DNA of 64,000 nt from Clostridiales bacterium (GTDB taxonomy: Bacteria; Bacillota; Clostridia; Christensenellales; CAG-138). A program made the translations under genes and the position numbers. Under the pieces are notes generated by a model, which did not search any database, had not been told where the DNA came from, and saw nothing but the letters and a program-made list of their open reading frames with translations. This document shows positions 43,838-51,745 of the stretch, one piece after another; the first letter of the stretch is position 1, and the number at the start of each line of letters is the position of its first letter. Location of the stretch: assembly GCA_019416935.1 (NCBI GenBank), contig DXWI01000005.1, forward strand, positions 1 to 64,000. Direction: 5' to 3'.

Positions 43838-45156
43838 TGACGATCAACGAGTTTCGGGAGCGTGCGTTTCGCTATGCGCTGGAACAGGGCTGCGAAGCGG
43901 CGGAGCTGCGCCGCAGGGAGGACAAGAACTTCGAGGTCAATGCGCAGGGCGGGGAGATTGACCGCTATGCCGTGTCGCGTACCGCGTCCATCAGCCTGCG
44001 CGTCAAGCTGAACGGCAAGGACGGTTTTGCGCTGACGGAGTGCATCGATGATCCGGAGGAACTGGTGCGCCGCGCGATGGACAATGCGCGCGTCATCGAG
44101 TGCGGCGACGAGCACCCGATGCAGGGCAGGTGCGAGTACCGCACGATCGAGAGAAAGGCGACCGCGCTTGACGGCATGGACGAGTCCGAAAAGATCCGGC
44201 TTGCGCTGCAGCTCGAACGGGATACGCTTGCGGCGGACGCTTGCGTACAGCGGGTGATGTACTGCGAGGTGGGCAGCGAAGCGTCGCGCATCGGCATCTA
44301 TAATACGCTCGGGCTGTGCGCCGAGCGAGAGGGGAGCCTCGGCTACTGCTACACCGTGCCCGTGGTACAAAAGGGCGAACAGGTGCAAAACGCAATGGCC
44401 TTCCGCGTCGGCGACGAGGCGGCCGATACCGCGGACTGCGCCAAAGAGGCGGTTTCTGAATCCATCGCTCTGTTCGACGGCGAGCCCGTGACGTCCGGCA
44501 GCTATGCGGTCATCCTGCGGCACGATGCGATGGCCGATCTGCTTCGCGCTTTTTCGCCCGTGTTCTCCGCCGATGAGGCGCAGAAGGGGCGCTCGCTCCT
44601 TGCCGGCAAGGAGGGCGAGGCGGTTGCCGCGCCGTGCGTGACCATCGTTGATGACCCGTTCCATGCGTACGCGCCGCGTGCGTTTGACGGCGAGGGCACA
44701 CCGTCCGTTACGAAGAATGTGGTGGAGGACGGTACGCTCAAAACGCTGCTGCACAACCTCAAGACCGCGAAGAAGGCGGGCTGTGAGAGCACCGGCAACG
44801 GGCTTCCCGCACCCGGCGGCGTAGCGCCGACGGTGCTGTACATCCGGCCCGGCGGACAGACGCTCGAAGCGCTGCTTGCCGACATGGACGACGGCCTGCT
44901 GATCACACAGCTCGAGGGACTCCACGCGGGGTTGGATCCGGTTTCGGGCGATTTTTCGCTCAAGGCCGCAGGCCGCCGGATCGTCGCCGGCCGCGACGCC
45001 GGCGCCGTTTCGCAGATCACCGTGGCGGGCAACTTTTTTGCCCTGCTCAACGCGGTGGAGCGAGTGGGCGCCGACCTGAAATTTGCCCTCCCCGGCAGCG
45101 TTTGCGTCGGCTCGCCGAGCATCCGCGTCCGCTCGCTGATGGTGGCGGGAAAGTGA
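43837..45156 (+). CDS. pmbA: TldE/PmbA-family subunit
   Basis: A 439-residue partner of TldD. ATG 43837 overlaps the tldD stop (TGATG) behind GGGAGGTG. It lacks the HExxxH motif, as expected for TldE. Conserved sequences include Phe-Glu-Val-Asn-Ala-Gln-Gly-Gly-Glu-Ile and a C-terminal block ending in Gly-Ser-Pro-Ser-Ile-Arg-Val. Coupled translation would supply equal amounts of both subunits. Confidence 0.92.
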   Translation: MTINEFRERAFRYALEQGCEAAELRRREDKNFEVNAQGGEIDRYAVSRTASISLRVKLNGKDGFALTECIDDPEELVRRAMDNARVIECGDEHPMQGRCEYRTIERKATALDGMDESEKIRLALQLERDTLAADACVQRVMYCEVGSEASRIGIYNTLGLCAEREGSLGYCYTVPVVQKGEQVQNAMAFRVGDEAADTADCAKEAVSESIALFDGEPVTSGSYAVILRHDAMADLLRAFSPVFSADEAQKGRSLLAGKEGEAVAAPCVTIVDDPFHAYAPRAFDGEGTPSVTKNVVEDGTLKTLLHNLKTAKKAGCESTGNGLPAPGGVAPTVLYIRPGGQTLEALLADMDDGLLITQLEGLHAGLDPVSGDFSLKAAGRRIVAGRDAGAVSQITVAGNFFALLNAVERVGADLKFALPGSVCVGSPSIRVRSLMVAGK

Positions 45157-45179
45157 CCTCCAAAACAAGAACAAATGCC

Positions 45180-45262
45180 CCCCGTTTTCGGAAAAAAACG
45201 TTGACACGGCCACCCGCTTGTGGTATCGTATCAAAGGTGCCCCGAAAACGGGGCTCGTTTTT
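45180..45262 (+). promoter_or_regulatory. Promoter and leader of rpmG-secE-nusG, flanked by an inverted repeat
   Basis: TTGACA (45201-45206), 17 bases, TATCGT (45224-45229). CCCCGTTTTCGG (45180-45191) upstream and CCGAAAACGGGG (45242-45253) downstream form a perfect 12-base inverted repeat around the promoter. The downstream arm is itself a GCCCCG-AAAA-CGGGGC hairpin followed by TCGTTTTT, which looks like a leader attenuator. Confidence 0.7.
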
Positions 45263-45296
45263 GATGCTTTTGACCTAAACAGGGAGGGTTTGACAA

Positions 45297-45446
45297 ATGC
45301 GCGTAAAGATCACATTGGCCTGCACCGAGTGCAAACAGCGGAACTACAACACGTTCAAGAACAAGAAGAACGACCCCGATCGGCTGGAGTTCTCCAAGTA
45401 CTGCCGCTTCTGCCGCAAGCACACGATCCATCGGGAATCCAAGTAA
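45297..45446 (+). CDS. rpmG: 50S ribosomal protein L33
   Basis: A 49-residue ribosomal protein of the large subunit. It starts at ATG 45297 behind AGGGAGGG. Two Cys pairs (Cys-Thr-Glu-Cys and Cys-Arg-Phe-Cys) mark the zinc-binding C+ form. Typical residues are Arg-Asn-Tyr-Asn-Thr and Leu-Glu-Phe-Ser-Lys-Tyr-Cys. It is the first gene of the rpmG-secE-nusG set. Confidence 0.96.
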   Translation: MRVKITLACTECKQRNYNTFKNKKNDPDRLEFSKYCRFCRKHTIHRESK

Positions 45447-45470
45447 ATTCCAGATAGAAAAGAGGACGCA

Positions 45471-45716
45471 ATGGCAACAACAACCAAAGCCAACGAAAAG
45501 AAGAAGCCCAAGAAGGAAAGGCGTTTTCATCCTATCCGTTACTTCCGCGAGATGTTCGGCGAGATCAAGAAGCTCACTTGGCTGACGGGGAAAGAGTTGG
45601 TTTCGCACACGGTTGCGGTGTTCGTATTCGTGCTCGCGATGGCGCTCGTCATCTATGTTCTGGATCTTGGCTTCTCGTCCGGTATGGGTGCGCTTGAAAG
45701 CATCAACATCGGGTAA
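45471..45716 (+). CDS. secE: Preprotein translocase subunit SecE
   Basis: An 81-residue inner-membrane protein. A basic N-terminus, an amphipathic segment (Tyr-Phe-Arg-Glu-Met-Phe-Gly-Glu-Ile-Lys-Lys-Leu-Thr-Trp) and one membrane helix (50-70) match the short Gram-positive SecE. It stabilises SecY in the translocon. It sits 24 bases after rpmG and 5 bases before nusG, the standard order. Confidence 0.96.
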   Translation: MATTTKANEKKKPKKERRFHPIRYFREMFGEIKKLTWLTGKELVSHTVAVFVFVLAMALVIYVLDLGFSSGMGALESINIG

Positions 45717-45721
45717 GAGAC

Positions 45722-46306
45722 ATGAGTCAGGAAGCGAAATGGTACGTCGTTCATACCTATTCCGGGTATGAGAACAAGGTCAAAGAGGATCTTGAGAAAT
45801 CGGTGGAGAACCTTGATTTGCAGGACACGATCTTGGAGGTCAAGTACCCCACGGAGGAAGCGATCGAGATCCTGCCCAACGGCAAGCGCAAGGTCACGCA
45901 GCGCAAGGTCTATCCCGGCTATGTGATGGTCAAGATGCTCGTTGACGTGGTTGAAAAGGAGCGCCCGCCGGAAAAGGGCGGCGGCGTGGTCAACGAACTG
46001 GTCATGAATCCGCGCGCATGGTACGTTGTGCGCAACACGCGCGGCGTCACCGGCTTTGTCGGCCCGGGTTCCAAGCCCGTTCCGCTGTCGGACGAGGAAG
46101 TGACCGCCATGGGTGTGGAGCGCATCCCGATCGTGCTCAACATTGAGGTGGGCGAGAACGTCCGCGTCGTGTCCGGCCCGCTTGAGAACTTCATTGGCCG
46201 CGTGGAGCATCTCGATACCGAACGACAGAAGGTCAAGCTGACCGTGTCCATGTTCGGTCGCGAAACGCCGGTCGAGTTGGATTTTGTTCAGGTGCAAAAG
46301 CTATGA
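45722..46306 (+). CDS. nusG: Transcription elongation factor NusG
   Basis: A 194-residue cytoplasmic factor. NGN domain (Lys-Trp-Tyr-Val-Val-His-Thr-Tyr-Ser-Gly-Tyr-Glu) with the RNA-polymerase-binding Tyr-Pro-Gly-Tyr-Val loop, and a C-terminal KOW domain (Val-Arg-Val-Val-Ser-Gly-Pro-Leu). The segment of about ten residues after Asp-Val-Val-Glu-Lys (Arg-Pro-Pro-Glu-Lys-Gly-Gly-Gly-Val) is somewhat longer than in Bacillus NusG. It affects pausing, termination and coupling with translation. Confidence 0.96.
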   Translation: MSQEAKWYVVHTYSGYENKVKEDLEKSVENLDLQDTILEVKYPTEEAIEILPNGKRKVTQRKVYPGYVMVKMLVDVVEKERPPEKGGGVVNELVMNPRAWYVVRNTRGVTGFVGPGSKPVPLSDEEVTAMGVERIPIVLNIEVGENVRVVSGPLENFIGRVEHLDTERQKVKLTVSMFGRETPVELDFVQVQKL

Positions 46307-46312
46307 TGGTCA

Positions 46313-46374
46313 CATGCCGCGCGCGGCATGCTGCTCATAAAGCGTGGGAGGGGGAGGCACCCCGCTCGCACCAC
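46313..46374 (+). promoter_or_regulatory. rplK-rplA leader with probable L1-binding site
   Basis: An 18-base palindrome (46313-46330) is followed by GTGGGAG...CACCAC (46344-46374), in which GTGG/CCAC and GGGG/CCCC can pair around an internal loop. Firmicutes L11-L1 leaders have a similar GUGGGAGG...ACCAC element that mimics the L1 site on 23S rRNA, so autoregulation by L1 is likely. Confidence 0.5.
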
Positions 46375-46397
46375 ATATTATTCAGGAGGGAACTGCA

Positions 46398-46823
46398 ATG
46401 GCAAAGAAAATCACAGGCTATGTGAAACTTCAGATTCCTGCGGGCAAGGCAACGCCCGCGCCGCCGGTCGGCCCCGCGCTGGGTCAGCACGGCGTCAACA
46501 TCATGGGCTTCTGCAAGGAGTTCAATGAGCGCACGAACAAGCAAGCGGGGCTCATCATCCCCGTTGTCATCACGGTCTATCAGGATCGTTCCTTCTCCTT
46601 CATCACCAAGACGCCGCCGGCGGCCGTACTGATCAAGAAGGCCTGCAACATCGAGCACGCGTCCGGCGCACCGAACAAGACGAAGGTCGCCACCATCTCC
46701 AAGGCGCAGGTGCGGGAGATCGCCGAGCTGAAAATGCCCGACCTGAACGCGGCGAGCATTGAAGCGGCGATGAGCATGGTAGCCGGTACCGCCCGCAGCA
46801 TGGGTGTTGTTGTCGGTGAGTAA
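46398..46823 (+). CDS. rplK: 50S ribosomal protein L11
   Basis: A 141-residue large-subunit protein. ATG 46398 lies ten bases after AGGAGGG. The conserved Gly-Lys-Ala-Thr-Pro-Ala-Pro-Pro-Val-Gly-Pro-Ala-Leu-Gly-Gln-His-Gly segment is at residues 16-32, with a C-terminal rRNA-binding domain and its Asp-Leu-Asn-Ala. It belongs to the GTPase-associated centre, the site of thiopeptide and stringent-response action. It is coupled to rplA 12 bases on. Confidence 0.97.
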   Translation: MAKKITGYVKLQIPAGKATPAPPVGPALGQHGVNIMGFCKEFNERTNKQAGLIIPVVITVYQDRSFSFITKTPPAAVLIKKACNIEHASGAPNKTKVATISKAQVREIAELKMPDLNAASIEAAMSMVAGTARSMGVVVGE

Positions 46824-46835
46824 GGAGGAACGAAG

Positions 46836-47528
46836 ATGAAGCACGGTAAGAATTATCTGGACAGCAAAAAGTCCTACGATACGCTCAAGCAGTTCGACGT
46901 CCACGAGGGACTTGAAACCGTTCTGAGCACCGCCAAGGCCAAGTTCGACGAGACGATCGAGATCTCCGTCCGTTTGGGCGTCGATCCGCGTCACGCCGAC
47001 CAGCAGGTTCGCGGCGCCGTCGTTCTGCCGCACGGCACGGGCAAAACCGTTCGCGTCCTCGTGTTCGCCAAGGCGGACAAGGCCCGCGAAGCACAGGAAG
47101 CCGGTGCGGATTATGTCGGCGATGAGGATCTGGTCAAGAAGATCCAGACCGAGAACTGGTTCGATTTCGACGTTTGCGTTGCGACTCCGGACATGATGGG
47201 CGTCGTCGGCCGTATCGGCCGCGTACTCGGCCCCAAGGGCCTCATGCCGAACCCGAAGAGCGGCACCGTCACCATGGACGTGGCAAAGGCCATTGCCGAC
47301 ATCAAAGCCGGTAAGGTCGAGTACCGCGTTGACAAGACCAGCATCGTCCACTGCCCGATCGGCAAGGCCTCGTTCGGCGTTGAGAAGCTCGAGGAGAACC
47401 TCAACTCCCTGATGGACGCCATTGTCAAGGCCAAGCCCGCCGCGGCAAAGGGCACCTACCTCAAGAGCGTCGTCGTGTCCTCTACGATGGGCCCGGGCGT
47501 CAAGTTCAATCCGGTCCGTTTCGGCTGA
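46836..47528 (+). CDS. rplA: 50S ribosomal protein L1
   Basis: A 230-residue large-subunit stalk protein. The family motif Gly-Arg-Val-Leu-Gly-Pro-Lys-Gly-Leu-Met-Pro-Asn-Pro-Lys is near residues 127-140, and Gly-Pro-Gly-Val-Lys ends the protein. It binds helices 76-78 of 23S rRNA and typically represses its own operon. Length is normal, with the start behind AAGGAGG. Confidence 0.97.
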   Translation: MKHGKNYLDSKKSYDTLKQFDVHEGLETVLSTAKAKFDETIEISVRLGVDPRHADQQVRGAVVLPHGTGKTVRVLVFAKADKAREAQEAGADYVGDEDLVKKIQTENWFDFDVCVATPDMMGVVGRIGRVLGPKGLMPNPKSGTVTMDVAKAIADIKAGKVEYRVDKTSIVHCPIGKASFGVEKLEENLNSLMDAIVKAKPAAAKGTYLKSVVVSSTMGPGVKFNPVRFG

Positions 47529-47552
47529 GCAGGGATTGCGCTTTTTAAGCGC

Positions 47553-47582
47553 TTGACATGCCGCCGGTCGGTATGGTATACT
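47553..47582 (+). promoter_or_regulatory. Promoter of rplJL
   Basis: TTGACA (47553-47558) and TATACT (47577-47582) with an 18-base spacer, directly after an rplA-proximal hairpin GCGCTT/AAGCGC (47539-47553). Confidence 0.75.
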
Positions 47583-47589
47583 TGCTGGC

Positions 47590-47707
47590 GGTAAAAACAA
47601 CATATTGCCGAAGACAGTCGGTGGCCGCAAGGCGTAAATCCTACCGAGGCGCATGAATTCAGCATTGTGTGCTTGCGTTCCCTGTCTTTGGCAGGGAACG
47701 TTTTTTA
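47590..47707 (+). promoter_or_regulatory. L10 leader with terminator
   Basis: The conserved L10-leader core is present: GCCGAAGACAG, GGTGGCCGCAAGGC and TCCTACCGAGG (about 47606-47649). It is followed by a terminator stem CGTTCCCTG / CAGGGAACG (47676-47684, 47692-47700) and TTTTTT (47701-47706). Known leaders bind the L10(L12)4 complex and stop transcription when free protein is in excess. Confidence 0.9.
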
Positions 47708-47737
47708 CATCTTTTGTGAGGAGGTGAAACAACAACT

Positions 47738-48265
47738 ATGGCAAACATGAAAATCATCGAGATGAAGGCTGCACAGGTGCAGGAGATTCAGGACAAGATC
47801 CAGCGCGCCAGCTCCGTCGTGGTGTTTGATTACCGCGGTCTGACCGTGGACGAGGTCACCCAGCTTCGCAACAATATGCGCAAGGCAGGCGTGGAATACA
47901 TCGTCCTCAAGAACCACATCGTCGGTCGCGCGTGCGAAGCAGCGGGCATCGACGCCTCCATCCATGACATGCTGCACGGACCGTCCGCGTTTGCGTTCGG
48001 TTACGAGGATGCGGTCACACCGGCCAAGCTCCTCAAGGAGTTCGTGAAGAAGGCAAAGAAGTGCGAGATCAAGGGCGGTATCGTCGAGGGCGCCGTTACC
48101 AACGCCAAGGATCTGGACGCGATTGCCGATCTGCCGTCGCGCGAGGTGCTCATTGCACGCTTGCTGGGCAGCATGATGTCGCCGATTTCCGGCCTTGCGA
48201 TCGTGCTCGATCAGATCGCCAAGAAGCAGGGCGGCGCAGCAGCCGAAGAACCGGCCGCAGAGTAA
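47738..48265 (+). CDS. rplJ: 50S ribosomal protein L10
   Basis: A 175-residue stalk base protein. N-terminal rRNA-binding domain with Val-Val-Phe-Asp-Tyr-Arg-Gly-Leu-Thr-Val near 28-37 and Leu-Lys-Asn-His near 61-64; the C-terminal helix that binds L7/L12 dimers (Ile-Ser-Gly-Leu-Ala-Ile-Val-Leu-Asp-Gln-Ile) is present. It starts behind GAGGAGGTGA, downstream of the leader that it regulates. Confidence 0.97.
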   Translation: MANMKIIEMKAAQVQEIQDKIQRASSVVVFDYRGLTVDEVTQLRNNMRKAGVEYIVLKNHIVGRACEAAGIDASIHDMLHGPSAFAFGYEDAVTPAKLLKEFVKKAKKCEIKGGIVEGAVTNAKDLDAIADLPSREVLIARLLGSMMSPISGLAIVLDQIAKKQGGAAAEEPAAE

Positions 48266-48313
48266 CCCCATTTGACAACCAAAGATTTTTCAAATTTACA
48301 GGAGGAAATTACA

Positions 48314-48682
48314 ATGGATAAAGCGCAACTGATTGCTGATATCAAAGCGATGTCCGTGCTGGAGCTCTCCGAGCTTGTGAAGGCACTGGAAGAGGAGTTC
48401 GGCGTTTCTGCCGCCGCAACCGCCGTCGCCGTGGCCGGCCCCGCGGCTGAGGCTGCCGAGGTTGAGGAAAAGACCGAGTTCGACGTCATCCTGAAGGAAG
48501 TCGGCGCCGAGAAGATCAAGGTCATCAAGACCGTCCGCGAGCTCACGGGTCTCGGCCTGAAGGAAGCCAAGGAAGTCGTCGACAACGCCCCCAAGGCGGT
48601 CAAGGAAGGCGTCTCCAAGGAAGAAGCAGAGAAGATCGCCGCCGCGTTCAAAGAGGTTGGCGCAACCTGCGAAATCAAATAA
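48314..48682 (+). CDS. rplL: 50S ribosomal protein L7/L12
   Basis: A 122-residue stalk protein starting at ATG 48314, seven bases after AGGAGGA. N-terminal dimerisation domain, Ala/Glu-rich hinge at about 38-52, and the C-terminal factor-binding domain with Lys-Ile-Lys-Val-Ile-Lys-Thr-Val-Arg-Glu and Gly-Leu-Gly-Leu-Lys-Glu-Ala-Lys. It recruits translational GTPases. It is normally followed by rpoB, but here a terminator and glnN follow. Confidence 0.97.
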   Translation: MDKAQLIADIKAMSVLELSELVKALEEEFGVSAAATAVAVAGPAAEAAEVEEKTEFDVILKEVGAEKIKVIKTVRELTGLGLKEAKEVVDNAPKAVKEGVSKEEAEKIAAAFKEVGATCEIK

Positions 48683-48695
48683 ACAATTGCTGCAC

Positions 48696-48730
48696 ATCGG
48701 GGAGAGCTTCGGCCCTCCCCGATCTTATTT
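48696..48730 (+). terminator. Terminator of the ribosomal protein cluster
   Basis: ATCGGGGAG (48696-48704) pairs with CTCCCCGAT (48715-48723) around an inner GC pair and a UUCG tetraloop, followed by CTTATTT. It lies 14 bases after the rplL stop. Confidence 0.85.
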
Positions 48731-48823
48731 ACAATATATTCGCCACATCAATACAGATTTATTGTTTCATTCAGAAGGTTTTACCCACAATAGGAAATAC
48801 GACCGCTATTGAAAGCGTTCCGG

Positions 48824-48852
48824 TTGAAACGACGCGAAAAGTGTGCTATCGT
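48824..48852 (+). promoter_or_regulatory. Promoter of glnN
   Basis: TTGAAA (48824-48829) and TATCGT (48847-48852) with a 17-base spacer, about 30 bases before the start codon. Confidence 0.65.
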
Positions 48853-48882
48853 AGATTCCATCAAGACAAAGGGGCGTTTACC

Positions 48883-51000
48883 ATGATGGAACTGGGAAAA
48901 GCGGCTGCTTACAGCGAATTCGGCTCGGATGTGTTTTCGGATGCGGAAATGGCGCGCCGGCTGCCGGCCGAGCTGTATATCGCGCTGCATCGCACGATTG
49001 AAGAGGGGAGCGAACTGACGTACGACGTCGCCGGTGCGGTTGCGGCCGCCATGCTCGAGTGGGCAACCGAGCACGGCGCAACGCATTATACGCATTGGTT
49101 CCAGCCGATGACCGGCGCGACTGCGGAAAAACGCGATACGTTTATCGACTTTGCCGGGCTGGATCGCATGCCGATCCTCTCATTTTCGGCCAAAGCGCTC
49201 ATCAAGGGGGAGGCGGACGGCTCCTCGTTCCCGTCGGGCGGGCTTCGCGCCACGTTCGAGGCGCGCGGCTACACGACATGGGACTGCATGAGTCCGGCGT
49301 TTCTCAAGCGCAATTCGGACGGCACCAAGTGCCTGTGCATCCCGACGGCGTTCTGTTCGTTTTCCGGCGAGGCGCTGGATGAAAAAACGCCGCTGCTGCG
49401 CTCCATGGAGGCGATCAACCATCAGGCGCTGCGCGTGCTGCGGCTGCTTGGGGATACGAAAACGCGCCGCGTCACGCCGACCGTCGGCGGCGAACAGGAG
49501 TATTTTCTGGTCGATAAGCGCGCGTTCCACAAGCGCAAGGATCTGGTCTATACCGGCCGCACGCTCTTCGGCGCGCCGCCGGCAAAGGGCCAGGAGCTCT
49601 CCGACCAGTACTACGCCGCGACGCCGGAACCGGTGATGGCGTTTATGCACGAGCTCAACGACGCCCTCTGGCGCATGGGCGTGCCCTGCAAGACGGAGCA
49701 CAACGAGGTCGCGCCCTCGCAGTATGAGCTGGCGCCGCTGTTCGTTTCCGCCAATCTGGCCGTCGATCACAACCAGATCATCATGGAAACCATGCGGCGC
49801 ACGGCGGAGCGGCACGGCCTGACCTGCCTGCTGCATGAAAAGCCGTTTGCCGGCGTAAACGGCAGCGGAAAGCACAACAACTGGTCGCTGCTGACCGATA
49901 CCGGCGTCAACCTGCTCAAACCCGGCAAGGATGAGGCCGGAAGCCGCGTGTTCTTCACGTTCCTGATGGCGGTCATCGCGGCCGTGGATGAGTATGCGCC
50001 CATGCTCCGCATGAGCAGCGCGACCATCGGCAATGAGAACCGTCTGGGCGGAGAGGAGGCGCCGCCGCCGATCATCTCGGTGTACCTCGGCAACTATCTG
50101 CAGTCGGAGCTGGAGCGCATTGCCGGCGGCGGCAGCGTCGCGGCGCATACCGGCGAAATGATGCACATCGGCGTGTCCACGCTTGCCGAGATCAAGCGCG
50201 ACGATACCGACCGGAACCGCACCTCACCGTTTGCATTCACGGGCAACAAGTTTGAATTCCGCATGGTAGGCTCGTCGCAGTCGCTCGGCATGCCCAACAC
50301 CGTGCTCAACACGATTGTCGCGGAGAGCCTCAGCCGCATGGCGGACGCGCTGGAAGCGGCCGACGACCGGGAGAGCGCATGGGGCGCCATGATGGCCGAG
50401 CAGTACGCCGCGCACAGCCGCGTGCTGTTCAACGGCAATAATTATGATGCCGCATGGACGGCAGAGGCGGTGCGCCGCGGCCTGCCGGCGATCGACAACA
50501 CGGTCGATGCGGTCGAAGTCTACGGTTCCGAGCAGGCGCGCGCCGTGCTGAACCGCCACGGCGTGCTCTCCGACCATGAGTCGCTGGCGCGGCGGGAGAT
50601 TGCGCTGCAAAACTACGCGACGCAGGGACACATCGAGGCGGTGACCATGGTCAAGATCGCACGGCAGACCATCCTTCCGGCCTGCGCACGCTACAGCGGC
50701 GTACTGGCCGATGCGGCGGCGGCCTCCAAGCAGGCGGGCGTTGCGGCGCCCGCACAGACCGCTATGCTGCGCGACCTCAATCGCCGCATGAACGATTGCA
50801 GAGGCGCGGCGGACGCGCTGGACGAGGCCATGCGGCGGCAGATTCCGGAAACCGCGTTTGAACAGGCGGTGCTGCACCGCGACGAGCTGCGGCCGCGCAT
50901 GGAGAAGCTGCGCGCCGCGGTCGATGCGCTGGAGTGCATCGTAGACAAGGCGTACTGGCCGCTGCCCTCCTACGGAGAGATGCTGTTCCGCATCGTCTGA
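48883..51000 (+). CDS. glnN: Type III glutamine synthetase
   Basis: A 705-residue cytoplasmic enzyme that makes glutamine from glutamate, ammonia and ATP. ATG 48883 follows AAAGGGG. The large size and the motifs Gly-Gly-Glu-Gln-Glu-Tyr-Phe, Glu-His-Asn-Glu-Val-Ala-Pro-Ser-Gln-Tyr-Glu, Asn-Gly-Ser-Gly-Lys-His-Asn-Asn-Trp-Ser and Asn-Lys-Phe-Glu-Phe-Arg identify the GSIII class, found in Bacteroidota, Cyanobacteria and some Clostridia. The C-terminal helical extension (from about 560) is typical. Metal-binding Glu residues are present. It is preceded by its own promoter. Confidence 0.95.
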   Translation: MMELGKAAAYSEFGSDVFSDAEMARRLPAELYIALHRTIEEGSELTYDVAGAVAAAMLEWATEHGATHYTHWFQPMTGATAEKRDTFIDFAGLDRMPILSFSAKALIKGEADGSSFPSGGLRATFEARGYTTWDCMSPAFLKRNSDGTKCLCIPTAFCSFSGEALDEKTPLLRSMEAINHQALRVLRLLGDTKTRRVTPTVGGEQEYFLVDKRAFHKRKDLVYTGRTLFGAPPAKGQELSDQYYAATPEPVMAFMHELNDALWRMGVPCKTEHNEVAPSQYELAPLFVSANLAVDHNQIIMETMRRTAERHGLTCLLHEKPFAGVNGSGKHNNWSLLTDTGVNLLKPGKDEAGSRVFFTFLMAVIAAVDEYAPMLRMSSATIGNENRLGGEEAPPPIISVYLGNYLQSELERIAGGGSVAAHTGEMMHIGVSTLAEIKRDDTDRNRTSPFAFTGNKFEFRMVGSSQSLGMPNTVLNTIVAESLSRMADALEAADDRESAWGAMMAEQYAAHSRVLFNGNNYDAAWTAEAVRRGLPAIDNTVDAVEVYGSEQARAVLNRHGVLSDHESLARREIALQNYATQGHIEAVTMVKIARQTILPACARYSGVLADAAAASKQAGVAAPAQTAMLRDLNRRMNDCRGAADALDEAMRRQIPETAFEQAVLHRDELRPRMEKLRAAVDALECIVDKAYWPLPSYGEMLFRIV

Positions 51001-51081
51001 CACGGTGCACATGGCGTTGCAGAAGCGCGTGCCGCTTGGCGCGGAGAGGAAGCAAAACGGAATGGACGAAAGGAGAAGCGT

Positions 51082-51744
51082 ATGCTGATCGTCGGTGTCT
51101 GCGGGGCGAGCGGGAGCGGAAAGAGCACGCTGGCCAGGCATATTCGCGACTCGCTTGACTGCAAATGCGTTGTGCTCGGGCAGGATGGATATTACCGGAG
51201 CTTTCCCGAGCTTACGTTTGCACAGCGTGAGAGAATCAATTACGATGAACCATCGATCTTCGATTATGACGAGATGCTCCATGATGTGCAGAAGCTGATG
51301 CGGGGCGAGTCCATTACAACCAAAGCGTACGACTATACCCAGCATCTGCGCGCCGACCGCCCGGATCTGATCGACCCGCCGGATGTGCTCATCTTTGAGG
51401 GCATCCACATGTTCCACGACAAGCGGCTTTGCGACCTGATGGCGCTCAAGGTGTTTTTGCAGGTGGATGCGGATATCTGTCTGCTTCGGCGCATCAAGCG
51501 CGACATCAAGCAGCGCGGCCGCACAATCGACAACATTGCCGCCCAGTATCTGGAAACGGTCAAGCCGATGTACGAAAAGCACATCGCAAAGTACATCGAC
51601 AATGCGGACTTTGCCGTGATGCGCGGCGGGAAAAACCGCATGGCCATCGACGCCATCGCAGCGTTTTTGACCTCGCGGCTGCTCGCGGAGCGGTTTGAGG
51701 AAGCGGCGCCGCAGCAAACGGCCGAAACGGCCGCCACGGAGTGA
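51082..51744 (+). CDS. udk: Uridine kinase-like P-loop kinase
   Basis: A 220-residue cytoplasmic kinase starting at ATG 51082 behind AAAGGAGAA. The P-loop is Gly-Ala-Ser-Gly-Ser-Gly-Lys-Ser (8-15), followed by Leu-Gly-Gln-Asp-Gly-Tyr-Tyr (the Asp-x-Tyr-Tyr of uridine kinases), Phe-Asp-Tyr-Asp-Glu, and Ile-Phe-Glu-Gly-Ile-His. Arg-Arg-Ile-Lys-Arg-Asp forms the lid. It phosphorylates uridine/cytidine in pyrimidine salvage. The tail is Ala/Glu/Thr-rich. The nucleotidyltransferase gene follows immediately. Confidence 0.87.
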   Translation: MLIVGVCGASGSGKSTLARHIRDSLDCKCVVLGQDGYYRSFPELTFAQRERINYDEPSIFDYDEMLHDVQKLMRGESITTKAYDYTQHLRADRPDLIDPPDVLIFEGIHMFHDKRLCDLMALKVFLQVDADICLLRRIKRDIKQRGRTIDNIAAQYLETVKPMYEKHIAKYIDNADFAVMRGGKNRMAIDAIAAFLTSRLLAERFEEAAPQQTAETAATE

Positions 51745-51745
51745 T

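Noticed and set aside
43618..45234. 538-codon antisense frame over tldD-pmbA
   Set aside because: It is a shadow of the real genes, with His/Arg-rich composition and no motifs.
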